DNA of 64,000 nt from Limanda limanda (taxonomy: Eukaryota > Chordata > Actinopteri > Pleuronectiformes > Pleuronectidae), in contig NW_026870595.1 in assembly GCF_963576545.1 (NCBI RefSeq), positions 1 to 64,000 on the forward strand, read 5' to 3'. The notes under the pieces are model-generated. The model made no database searches. It was not told where the DNA came from and was given only the letters and a program-made list of their open reading frames with translations. Each line of letters begins with the position of its first letter. Position 1 is the stretch's first letter. Positions 1-10,400 of the stretch are shown here, piece after piece. Made by a program: the position numbers and the translations under genes.

Positions 1-166
1 AACGGGGAGATAAGCCTTTTTTGGAACCATTGATTAACATTTTGACTTTTTCATCACATATCAGCTCCAGTGTCAGAAAAGCGCTGGAAACAGGGAGATA
101 AGCCTTTTTTGGAAGAAATGGTTAAATTCTTGAATTTTTCATCACACATCATCCCAAATGTCACTA

Positions 167-183
167 AACAGCTGGAAACGGGG
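167..183 (+). other. Partial CENP-B-box-like motif (example in the A half)
   Basis: The published mammalian CENP-B box is YTTCGTTGGAARCGGGA with essential positions nTTCGnnnnAnnCGGGn. The A half reads AACAGCTGGAAACGGGG here, matching 11 of 17 positions and 6 of 9 essential ones, including the whole CGGG block. It fails at the TTC. The B half reads AAGCGCTGGAAACAGGG and also matches 11 of 17 and 6 of 9, with the C4-G5 pair but a broken CGGG. The site lies in the part best conserved between halves and recurs in nearly every monomer. A box this incomplete would not be expected to bind human CENP-B well. Common descent, convergence and chance are all possible. Confidence 0.3.
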
Positions 184-257
184 AGATAAGCCTTTTTTGG
201 AAGCATTGATTAAGATTTCTGACTTTTTCATCACATGTCAGCCCAAGTGTCAGAAAA
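169..257 (+). repeat. A half-unit (89 bp subrepeat)
   Basis: This is the first half of the dimeric monomer. It starts with a PvuII-type palindrome CAGCTG followed by GAAACGGGGAG and ends with CCCAAGTGTCAGAAAA. Hand alignment with the B half gives about 15 mismatches and one gap over 89 bases, roughly 80 % identity, so both halves descend from one ~89 bp ancestor. The strongest conservation between halves is the block from CTGGAAAC to the T tract and the block TTTTTCATCACA. The 3' ends differ most. Confidence 0.9.
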
Positions 258-346
258 GCGCTGGAAACAGGGAGATCTGCCTTTTTTTGGAAGAAAAGGT
301 TAAATTCTTGAATTTTTCATCACACATCATCCCAAATGTCACTAAA
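258..346 (+). repeat. B half-unit (88-89 bp subrepeat)
   Basis: This is the second half of the dimer. It starts with GCGCTGGAAACAGGG, includes the AGCGCT palindrome at its boundary with A, and ends with CATCATCCCAAATGTCACTAAA. The B1 form shown here has AGATCTGCC and seven T. The B2 form has AGATAAGCC and six T, identical at that place to the A half. B2 is therefore either closer to the ancestral dimer or the result of conversion from A. The one-base difference between B1 and B2 explains most 177/178 bp length variation. Confidence 0.9.
302..315 (+). other. B-half dyad AAATTC-TT-GAATTT, heat-shock-element-like (example)
   Basis: Each B half has a perfect six-base inverted repeat around a two-base centre. 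The core TTCTTGAA fits TTCnnGAA, two inverted pentamers of the heat-shock element. The centre is variable: TT is common, TC occurs in the TCTCGAAT class, and a TCTCTAAT class breaks the dyad. A third pentamer is off by one base because of the five-T tract, but copies that lost one T, near 9352 and 20347, fit TTCnnGAAnnTTC. Any binding is speculative. Confidence 0.3.
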
Positions 347-523
347 CAGCTGGAAACGGGGAGCTAAGCCTTTTTTGGAACCATTGATTAAGATTTCTGA
401 CTTTTTCATCACATGTCAGCCCAAGTGTCAGAAAAGCGCTGGAAACAGGGAGATAAGCCTTTTTTGGAAGAAATGGTTAAATTCTCGAATTTTTCATCAC
501 ACATCATCCCAAATGTCACTAAA
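347..523 (+). repeat. Reference monomer, type A2-B2 with TCTCGAAT, 177 bp
   Basis: This copy has GGAGCTAAGCC and CCATTGATTAAG in its A half, and AGATAAGCC, GAAATGGTTAA and TCTCGAAT in its B half. Its 177 bp length is divisible by three. The TCTCGAAT variant removes the in-frame TGA present in the common TCTTGAAT form, so open frames run through this monomer type. It is normally followed by a monomer with GGGGATATAAGCC, for example at 524, 1060, 4420 and 6370, which forms a recurring two-monomer phrase. Confidence 0.9.
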
Positions 524-700
524 CAGCTGGAAACGGGGATATAAGCCTTTTTTGGAAGCATTGATTAAGATTTCTGACTTTTTCATCACATGTCAGCCCA
601 AGTGTCAGAAAAGCGCTGGAAACAGGGAGATAAGCCTTTTTTGGAAGAAATGGTTAAATTCTTGAATTTGTCATCACACATCATCCCAAATGTCACTAAA

Positions 701-877
701 CAGCTGGAAACGGGGAGATAAGCCTTTTTTGGAAGCAATGGTTAACATTTTGACTTTTTCATCACATATCAGCTCCAGTGTCAGAAAAGCGCTGGAAACA
801 GGGAGATCTGCCTTTTTTTGGAAGAAAAGGTTAAATTCTTGAATTTTTCATCACACATCATCCCAAATGTCACTAAA
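701..877 (+). repeat. Reference monomer, type A3-B1, 177 bp
   Basis: The A half here is the most divergent common flavour. It has GCAATGGTTAACATTTTGAC in place of GCATTGATTAAG and ATTTCTGAC, and ATATCAGCTCCAGTG in place of ATGTCAGCCCAAGTG. It is one base shorter than A1, and the shorter A3 with a 7-T B1 gives 177 bp. GTTAAC creates an HpaI-type palindrome. A3 monomers occur singly every few monomers throughout the window (for example near 2330, 4640, 8540, 14390, 31330, 49590, 60820 and 63655), so they punctuate the higher-order units. Confidence 0.9.
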
Positions 878-3525
878 CAGCTGGAAACGGGGAGATAAGC
901 CTTTTTTGGAAGCATCGATTAAGATTTCTGACTTTTTCATCACATGTCAGCCCAAGTGTCAGAAAAGCGCTGGAAACAGGGAGATAAGCCTTTTTTGGAA
1001 GAAATGGTTAAATTCTCGAATTTTTCATCACACATCATCCCAAATGTCACTAAACAGCTGGAAACGGGGATATAAGCCTTTTTTGGAAGCATTGATTAAG
1101 ATTTCTGACTTTTTCATCACATGTCAGCCCAAGTGTCAGAAAAGCGCTGGAAACAGGGAGATAAGCCTTTTTTGGAAGAAATGGTTAAATTCTTGAATTT
1201 TTCATCACACATCATCCCAAATGTCACTAAACAGCTGGAAACGGGGAGATAAGCCTTTTTTGGAAGCATTGATTAAGATTTCTGACTTTTTCATCACATG
1301 TCAGCCCAAGTGTCAGAAAAGCGCTGGAAACAGGGAGATCTGCCTTTTTTTGGAAGAAAAGGTTAAATTCTTGAATTTTTCATCACACATCATCCCAAAT
1401 GTCACTAAACAGCTGGAAACGGGGAGCTAAGCCTTTTTTGGAACCATTTGATTAAGATTTCTGACTTTTTCATCACATGTCAGCCCAAGTGTCAGAAAAG
1501 CGCTGGAAACAGGGAGATAAGCCTTTTTTGGAAGAAATGGTTAAATTCTTGAATTTTTCATCACACATCATCCCAAATGTCACTAAACAGCTGGAAACGG
1601 GGAGATAAGCCTTTTTTGGAAGCATTGATTAAGATTTCTGACTTTTTCATCACATGTCAGCCCAAGTGTCAGAAAAGCGCTGGAAACAGGGAGATCTGCC
1701 TTTTTTTGGAAGAAAAGGTTAAATTCTTGAATTTTTCATCACACATCATCCCAAATGTCACTAAACAGCTGGAAACGGGGAGATAAGCCTTTTTTGGAAC
1801 CATTGATTAACATTTTGACTTTTTCATCACATATCAGCTCCAGTGTCAGAAAAGCGCTGGAAACAGGGAGATAAGCCTTTTTTGGAAGAAATGGTTAAAT
1901 TCTTGAATTTTTCATCACACATCATCCCAAATGTCACTAAACAGCTGGAAACGGGGAGATAAGCCTTTTTTGGAAGCAATGGTTAAGATTTCTGACTTTT
2001 TCATGACATGTCAGCCCAAGTGTCAGAAAAGCGCTGGAAACAGGGAGATAAGCCTTTTTGGAAGAAATGGTTAAATTCTTGAATTTTTCATCACACATCA
2101 TCCCAAATGTCACTAAACAGCTGGAAACGGGAGATAAGCCTTTTTTGGAAGCATTGATTAAGATTTCTGACTTTTTCATCACATGTCAGCCCAAGTGTCA
2201 GAAAAGCGCTGGAAACAGGGAGATAAGCCTTTTTTGGAAGAAATGGTTAAATTCTTGAATTTGTCATCACACATCATCCCAAATGTCACTAAACAGCTGG
2301 AAACGGGGAGATAAGCCGTTTTTGGAAGCAATGGTTAACATTTTGACTTTTTCATCACATATCAGCTCCAGTGTCAGAAAAGCGCTGGAAACAGGGAGAT
2401 CTGCCTTTTTTTGGAAGAAAAGGTTAAATTCTTGAATTTTTCATCACACATCATCCCAAATGTCACTAAACAGCTGGAAACGGGGAGATAAGCCTTTTTT
2501 GGAAGCATCGATTAAGATTTCTGACTTTTTCATCACATGTCAGCTCAAGTGTCAGAAAAGCGCTGGAAACAGGGAGATCTGCCTTTTTTTGGAAGAAAAG
2601 GTTAAATTCTTGAATTTTTCATCACACATCATCCCAAATGTCACTAAACAGCTGGAAACGGGGAGATAAGCCTTTTTTGGAAGCATTGATTAAGATTTCT
2701 GACTTTTTCATCACATGTCAGCCCAAGTGTCAGAAAAGCGCTGGAAACAGGGAGATCTGCCTTTTTTTGGAAGAAAAGGTTAAATTCTTGAATTTTTCAT
2801 CACACATCATCCCAAATGTCACTAAACAGCTGGAAACGGGGAGCTAAGCCTTTTTTGGAACCATTGATTAAGATTTCTGACTTTTTCATCACATGTCAGC
2901 CCAAGTGTCAGAAAAGCGCTGGAAACAGGGAGATAAGCCTTTTTTGGAAGAAATGGTTAAATTCTTGAATTTTTCATCACACATCATCCCAAATGTCACT
3001 AAACAGCTGGAAACGGGGAGATAAGCCTTTTTTGGAAGCATTGATTAAGATTTCTGACTTTTTCATCACATGTCAGCCCAAGTGTCAGAAAAGCGCTGGA
3101 AACAGGGAGATCTGCCTTTTTTTGGAAGAAAAGGTTAAATTCTTGAATTTTTCATCACACATCATCCCAAATGTCACTAAACAGCTGGAAACGGGGAGCT
3201 AAGCCTTTTTTGGAACCATTGATTAAGATTTCTGACTTTTTCATCACATGTCAGCCCAAGTGTCAGAAAAGCGCTGGAAACAGGGAGATCTGCCTTTTTT
3301 TGGAAGAAAAGGTTAAATTCTTGAATTTTTCATCACACATCATCCCAAATGTCACTAAACAGCTGGAAACGGGGAGCTAAGCCTTTTTTGGAACCATTGA
3401 TTAAGATTTCTGACTTTTTCATCACATGTCAGCCCAAGTGTCAGAAAAGCGCAGGAAACAGGGAGATAAGCCTTTTTTGGAAGAAATGGTTAAATTCTTG
3501 AATTTTTCATCACACATCATCCCAA

Positions 3526-5475
3526 ATGTCACTAAACAGCTGGAAACGGGGAGATAAGCCTTTTTTGGAAGCATTGATTAAGATTTCTGACTTTTTCATC
3601 ACATGTCAGCCCAAGTGTCAGAAAAGCGCTGGAAACAGGGAGATCTGCCTTTTTTTGGAAGAAAAGGTTAAATTCTTGAATTTTTCATCACACATCATCC
3701 CAAATGTCACTAAACAGCTGGAAACGGGGAGATAAGCCTTTTTTGGAACCATTGATTAACATTTTGACTTTTTCATCACATATCAGCTCCAGTGTCAGAA
3801 AAGCGCTGGAAACAGGGAGATAAGCCTTTTTTGGAAGAAATGGTTAAATTCTTGAATTTTTCATCACACATCATCCCAAATGTCACTAAACAGCTGGAAA
3901 CGGGGAGATAAGCCTTTTTTGGAAGCAATGGTTAAGATTTCTGACTTTTTCATCACATGTCAGCCCAAGTGTCAGAAAAGCGCTGGAAACAGGGAGATAA
4001 GCCTTTTTTGGAAGAAATGGTTAAATTCTTGAATTTTTCATCACACATCATCCCAAATGTCACTAAACAGCTGGAAACGGGGAGATAAGCCTTTTTTGGA
4101 AGCATTGATTAAGATTTCTGACTTTTTCATCACATGTCAGCCCAAGTGTCAGAAAAGCGCTGGAAACAGGGAGATCTGCCTTTTTTTGGAAGAAAAGGTT
4201 AAATTCTTGAATTTTTCATCACACATCATCCCAAATGTCACTAAACAGCTGGAAACGGGGAGCTAAGCCTTTTTTGGAACCATTGATTAAGATTTCTGAC
4301 TTTTTCATCACATGTCAGCCCAAGTGTCAGAAAAGCGCTGGAAACAGGGAGATAAGCCTTTTTTGGAAGAAATGGTTAAATTCTCGAATTTTTCATCACA
4401 CATCATCCCAAATGTCACTAAACAGCTGGAAACGGGGATATAAGCCTTTTTTGGAAGCATTGATTAAGATTTCTGACTTTTTCATCACATGTCAGCCCAA
4501 GTGTCAGAAAAGCGCTGGAAACAGGGAGATAAGCCTTTTTTGGAAGAAATGGTTAAATTCTTGAATTTTTCATCACACATCATCCCAAATGTCACTAAAC
4601 AGCTGGAAACGGGGAGATAAGCCGTTTTTGGAAGCAATGGTTAACATTTTGACTTTTTCATCACATATCAGCTCCAGTGTCAGAAAAGCGCTGGAAACAG
4701 GGAGATCTGCCTTTTTTTTGAAGAAAAGGTTAAATTCTTGAATTTTTCATCACACATCATCCCAAATGTCACTAAACAGCTGGAAACGGGGAGATAAGCC
4801 TTTTTTGGAAGCATCGATTAAGATTTCTGACTTTTTCATCACATGTCAGCCCAAGTGTCAGAAAAGCGCTGGAAACAGGGAGATAAGCCTTTTTTGGAAG
4901 AAATGGTTAAATTCTCGAATTTTTCATCACACATCATCCCAAATGTCACTAAACAGCTGGAAACGGGGATATAAGCCTTTTTTGGAAGCATTGATTAAGA
5001 TTTCTGACTTTTTCATCACATGTCAGCCCAAGTGTCAGAAAAGCGCTGGAAACAGGGAGATCTGCCTTTTTTTGGAAGAAAAGGTTAAATTCTTGAATTT
5101 TTCATCACACATCATCCCAAATGTCACTAAACAGCTGGAAACGGGGAGATAAGCCTTTTTTGGAAGCATTGATTAAGATTTCTGACTTTTTCATCACATG
5201 TCAGCCCAAGTGTCAGAAAAGCGCTGGAAACAGGGAGATCTGCCTTTTTTTGGAAGAAAAGGTTAAATTCTTGAATTTTTCATCACACATCATCCCAAAT
5301 GTCACTAAACAGCTGGAAACGGGGAGCTAAGCCTTTTTTGGAACCATTGATTAAGATTTCTGACTTTTTCATCACATGTCAGCCCAAGTGTCAGAAAAGC
5401 GCAGGAAACAGGGAGATAAGCCTTTTTTGGAAGAAATGGTTAAATTCTTGAATTTTTCATCACACATCATCCCAA
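3526..5475 (+). repeat. 11-monomer higher-order unit, 1950 bp, first copy
   Basis: Landmarks at 3526, 4057, 4235 and 4766 recur at 5476, 6007, 6185 and 6716, a constant 1950 bp shift (11 monomers). The copies agree in monomer type order for about 1.3 kb to either side of the shared GCGCAGGAAAC tag, then diverge. After 4766 this copy has a B2 half with TCTCGAAT, whereas after 6716 the second copy has AGCTCAAGTG and B1. The unit therefore recombined after duplication. Confidence 0.75.
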
Positions 5476-7424
5476 ATGTCACTAAACAGCTGGAAACGGG
5501 GAGATAAGCCTTTTTTGGAAGCATTGATTAAGATTTCTGACTTTTTCATCACATGTCAGCCCAAGTGTCAGACAAGCGCTGGAAACAGGGAGATCTGCCT
5601 TTTTTTGGAAGAAAAGGTTAAATTCTTGAATTTTTCATCACACATCATCCCAAATGTCACTAAACAGCTGGAAACGGGGAGATAAGCCTTTTTTGGAACC
5701 ATTGATTAACATTTTGACTTTTTCATCACATATCAGCTCCAGTGTCAGAAAAGCGCTGGAAACAGGGAGATAAGCCTTTTTTGGAAGAAATGGTTAAATT
5801 CTTGAATTTTTCATCACACATCATCCCAAATGTCACTAAACAGCTGGAAACGGGGAGATAAGCCTTTTTTGGAAGCAATGGTTAAGATTTCTGACTTTTT
5901 CATCACATGTCAGCCCAAGTGTCAGAAAAGCGCTGGAAACAGGGAGATAAGCCTTTTTTGGAAGAAATGGTTAAATTCTTGAATTTTTCATCACACATCA
6001 TCCCAAATGTCACTAAACAGCTGGAAACGGGGAGATAAGCCTTTTTTGGAAGCATTGATTAAGATTTCTGACTTTTTCATCACATGTCAGCCCAAGTGTC
6101 AGAAAAGCGCTGGAAACAGGGAGATCTGCCTTTTTTTGGAAGAAAAGGTTAAATTCTTGAATTTTTCATCACACATCATCCCAAATGTCACTAAACAGCT
6201 GGAAACGGGGAGCTAAGCCTTTTTTGGAACCATTGATTAAGATTTCTGACTTTTTCATCACATGTCAGCCCAAGTGTCAGAAAAGCGCTGGAAACAGGGA
6301 GATAAGCCTTTTTTGGAAGAAATGGTTAAATTCTCGAATTTTTCATCACACATCATCCCAAATGTCACTAAACAGCTGGAAACGGGGATATAAGCCTTTT
6401 TTGGAAGCATTGATTAAGATTTCTGACTTTTTCATCACATGTCAGCCCAAGTGTCAGAAAAGCGCTGGAAACAGGGAGATAAGCCTTTTTTGGAAGAAAT
6501 GGTTAAATTCTTGAATTTGTCATCACACATCATCCCAAATGTCACTAAACAGCTGGAAACGGGGAGATAAGCCGTTTTTGGAAGCAATGGTTAACATTTT
6601 GACTTTTTCATCACATATCAGCTCCAGTGTCAGAAAAGCGCTGGAAACAGGGAGATCTGCCTTTTTTTGGAAGAAAAGGTTAAATTCTTGAATTTTTCAT
6701 CACACATCATCCCAAATGTCACTAAACAGCTGGAAACGGGGAGATAAGCCTTTTTTGGAAGCATCGATTAAGATTTCTGACTTTTTCATCACATGTCAGC
6801 TCAAGTGTCAGAAAAGCGCTGGAAACAGGGAGATCTGCCTTTTTTTGGAAGAAAAGGTTAAATTCTTGAATTTTTCATCACACATCATCCCAAATGTCAC
6901 TAAACAGCTGGAAACGGGGAGATAAGCCTTCTTTGGAAGCATTGATTAAGATTTCTGACTTTTTCATCACATGTCAGCCCAAGTGTCAGAAAAGCGCTGG
7001 AAACAGGGAGATCTGCCTTTTTTTGGAAGAAAAGGTTAAATTCTTGAATTTTTCATCACACATCATCCCAAATGTCACTAAACAGCTGGAAACGGGGAGC
7101 TAAGCCTTTTTTGGAACCATTGATTAAGATTTTGACTTTTTCATCACATATCAGCTCCAGTGTCAGAAAAGCGCTGGAAACAGGGAGATAAGCCTTTTTT
7201 GGAAGAAATGTTTAAATTCTTGAATTTTTCATCACACATCATCCCAAATGTCACTAAACAGCTGGAAACGGGGAGATAAGCCTTTTTTGGAAGCAATGGT
7301 TAACATTTTGACTTTTTCATCACATATCAGCTCCAGTGTCAGAAAAGCGCTGGAAACAGGGAGATCTGCCTTTTTTTGGAAGAAAAGGTTAAATTCTTGA
7401 ATTTTTCATCACACATCATCCCAA
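5476..7424 (+). repeat. 11-monomer higher-order unit, second copy with altered 3' part
   Basis: This is the tandem partner of 3526-5475. It matches the first copy up to about 6716 and then continues with monomers like those from 2460 onward (AGCTCAAGTG and ATCGATT tags, 4256 bp shift). It is thus a mosaic of two older left-flank units. One monomer has CAGACAAGCGC near 5572 and another has CCTTCTTTGG near 6930, both private changes. Confidence 0.7.
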
Positions 7425-10400
7425 ATGTCACTAAACAGCTGGAAACGGGGAGATAAGCCTTTTTTGGAAGCATCGATTAAGATTTCTGACTTTTTCATCA
7501 CATGTCAGCCCAAGTGTCAGAAAAGCGCTGGAAACAGGGAGATCTGCCTTTTTTTGGAAGAAAAGGTTAAATTCTTGAATTTTTCATCACACATCATCCC
7601 AAATGTCACTAAACAGCTGGAAACGGGGAGATAAGCCTTTTTTGGAACCATTGATTAAGATTTCTGACTTTTTCATCACATGTCAGCCCAAGTGTCAGAA
7701 AAGCGCTGGAAACAGGGAGATCTGCCTTTTTTTGGAAGAAAAGGTTAAATTCTTGAATTTTTCATCACACATCATCCCAAATGTCACTAAACAGCTGGAA
7801 ACGGGGAGCTAAGCCTTTTTTGGAACCATTGATTAAGATTTCTGACTTTTTCATCACATGTCAGCCCAAGTGTCAGAAAAGCGCTGGAAACAGGGAGATA
7901 AGCCTTTTTTGGAAGAAATGGTTAAATTCTCTAATTTTTCATCACACATCATCCCAAATGTCACTAAACAGCTGGAAACGGGGATATAAGCCTTTTTTGG
8001 AAGCATTGATTAAGATTTCTGACTTTTTCATCACATGTCAGCCCAAGTGTCAGAAAAGCGCTGGAAACAGGGAGATAAGCCTTTTTTGGAAGAAATGGTT
8101 AAATTCTTGAATTTGTCATCACACATCATCCCAAATGTCACTAAACAGCTGGAAACGGGAGATAAGCCTTTTTTGGAAGCATTGATTAAGATTTCTGACT
8201 TTTTCATCACATGTCAGCCCAAGTGTCAGAAAAGCGCTGGAAACAGGGAGATCTGCCTTTTTTTGGAAGAAAAGGTTAAATTCTTGAATTTTTCATCACA
8301 CATAATCCCAAATGTCACTAAACAGCTGGAAACGGGGAGATAAGCCTTTTTTGGAAGCATTGATTAAGATTTCTGACTTTTTCATCACATGTCAGCCCAA
8401 GTGTCAGAAAAATGCTGGAAACAGGGAGATCTGCCTTTTTTTGGAAGAAAAGGTTAAATTCTTGAATATGTCATCACACATCATCCCAAATGTCACTGAA
8501 CAGCTGGAAACGGGGAGATAAGCCTTTTTTGGAAGCAATGGTTAACATTTTGACTTTTTCATCACATATCAGCTCCAGTGTCAGAAAAGCACTGGAAACA
8601 GGGAGATCTGCCTTTTTTTGGAAGAAAAGGTTAAATTCTTGAATTTTTCATCACACATCATCCCAAATGTCACTAAACAGCTGGAAACGGGGAGATAAGC
8701 CTTTTTTGGAACCATTGATTAAGATTTCTGACTTTTTCATCACATGTCAGCCCAAGTGTCAGAAAAGCGCTGGAAACAGGGAGATAAGCCTTTTTTGGAA
8801 GAAATGGTTAAATTCTCGAATTTTTCATCACACATCATCCCAAATGTCACTAAACAGCTGGAAACGGGGAGATAAGCCTTTTTTGGAAGCATTGATTAAG
8901 ATTTCTGACTTTTTCATCACATGTCAGCCCAATTGTCAGAAAAGCGCTGGAAACAGGGAGATAAGCCTTTTTTGGAAGAAATGGTTAAATTCTTGAATTT
9001 TTCATCACACATCATCCCAAATGTCACTAAACAGCTGGAAACGGGGAGATAAGCCTTTTTTGGAAGCATTGATTAAGATTTCTGACTTTTTCATCACATG
9101 TCAGCCCAAGTGTCAGAAAAGCGCTGGAAACAGGGAGATCTGCCTTTTTTTGGAAGAAAAGGTTAAATTCTTGAATTTTTCATCACACATCATCCAAATG
9201 TCACTAAACAGCTGGAAACGGGGAGCTAAGCCTTTTTTGGAACCATTGATTAAGATTTCTGACTTTTTCATCACATGTCAGCCCAAGTGTCAGAAAAGCG
9301 CTGGAAACAGGGAGATCTGCCTTTTTTTGGAAGAAAAGGTTAAATTCTTGAATTTTCATCACACATCATCCCAAATGTCACTAAACAGCTGGAAACGGGG
9401 AGATAAGCCTTTTTTGGAAGCATTGATTAAGATTTCTGACTTTTTCATCACATGTCAGCCCAAGTGTCAGAAAAGCGCTGGAAACAGGGAGATAAGCCTT
9501 TTTTGGAAGAAATGGTTAAATTCTTGAATTTTTCATCACACATCATCCCAAATGTCACTAAACAGCTGGAAACGGGGAGATAAGCCTTTTTTGGAAGCAT
9601 TGATTAAGATTTCTGACTTTTTCATCACATGTCAGCCCAAGTGTCAGAAAAGCGCTGGAAACAGGGAGATCTGCCTTTTTTTGGAAGAAAAGGTTAAATT
9701 CTTGAATTTTTCATCACACATCATCCCAAATGTCACTAAACAGCTGGAAACGGGAGATAAGCCTTTTTTGGAACCATTGATTGACATTTTGACTTTTCAT
9801 CACATATCAGCTCCAGTGTCAGAAAAGCGCTGGAAACAGGGAGATAAGCCTTTTTTGGAAGAAATGGTTAAATTCTTGAATTTTTCATCACACATCATCC
9901 CAAATGTCACTAAACAGCTGGAAATGGGGATATAAGCCTTTTTTGGAAGCATTGATTAAGATTTCTGACTTTTTCATCACATGTCAGCCCAAGTGTCAGA
10001 AAAGCGCTGGAAACAGGGAGATCTGCCTTTTTTTGGAAGAAAAGGTTAAATTCTTGAATTTTTCATCACACATCATCCCAAATGTCACTTAACAGCTGGA
10101 AACGGGGAGCTAAGCCTTTTTTGGAACCATTGATTAAGATTTCTGTCTTTTTCATCACATGTCAGCCCAAGTGTCACTAAACAGCTGGAAACGGGGAGAT
10201 AAGCCTTTTTTGGAAGAAAAGGTTAAATTCTTGAATTTTTCATCACACATCATCCCAAATGTCACTTAACAGCTGGAAACGGGGAGCTAAGCCTTTTTTG
10301 GAACCATTGATTAAGATTTCTGACTTTTTCATCACATGTCAGCCCAAGTGTCAGAAAAGCGCTGGAAACAGGGAGATCTGCCTTTTTTTGGAAGAAAAGG

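Larger units (their letters stand above)
169..346 (+). repeat. Reference monomer, type A1-B1, 178 bp
   Basis: This copy is a good standard for the commonest monomer. It runs from CAGCTGG at 169 to the base before the next CAGCTGG at 347. It comprises an 89 bp A half (169-257) and an 89 bp B half (258-346). The A half has AGATAAGCC, six T and GCATTGATTAAG; the B half has AGATCTGCC, seven T and GAAGAAAAGG. GC content is about 39 % by hand count. T-rich tracts lie near positions 25, 56, 114 and 145 of the monomer. The length is close to a typical nucleosome repeat, as in many centromeric satellites. The same type recurs in all parts of the window. Confidence 0.95.
1..7424 (+). repeat. Left-flank satellite block, ~42 monomers, nested 6-, 11- and 22-monomer offsets
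   Basis: Monomer strings repeat here at several spacings. The string starting at 158 recurs at 4057 (3899 bp, 22 monomers) and partly at 1221 (1063 bp, 6 monomers). The string starting near 3450 recurs at 5400 (1950 bp, 11 monomers), including the rare GCGCAGGAAAC at both places. The pair starting at 2460 recurs at 6716 (4256 bp, 24 monomers) with the ATCGATT and AGCTCAAGTG tags. CCATTGATTAACAT occurs near 30, 1805, 3755 and 5705 and does not reappear until about 50.1 kb. TCTCTAAT, typical of the core, is absent. Confidence 0.8.

Noticed and set aside
109..116. T tracts as transcription terminators
   Set aside because: They occur in every half-unit without a preceding GC-rich stem, so they are part of the satellite and not terminators.
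169..174. CAGCTG and CACATG as E-box regulatory sites
   Set aside because: Both fit CANNTG, but six-base matches are expected by chance and nothing suggests promoter function here. They are more useful as repeat landmarks.
158..665. Short methionine-started open frames repeated all along the plus strand (typically 62, 69 or 109 codons)
   Set aside because: They recur with the satellite period and end at fixed TGA or TAA positions in the monomer. They overlap one another, change frame with one-base length variants and show no recognisable protein domain. They are a consequence of the repeat.
1937..2182. Minus-strand open frames of about 80 codons, also at 13081-13323, 60223-60465 and 63733-63975
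   Set aside because: They occur only where a one-base indel (short T or G tracts near 2054 and 2129, or the eight-T tract) joins frames in the same repeat. There is no coding signal beyond that.
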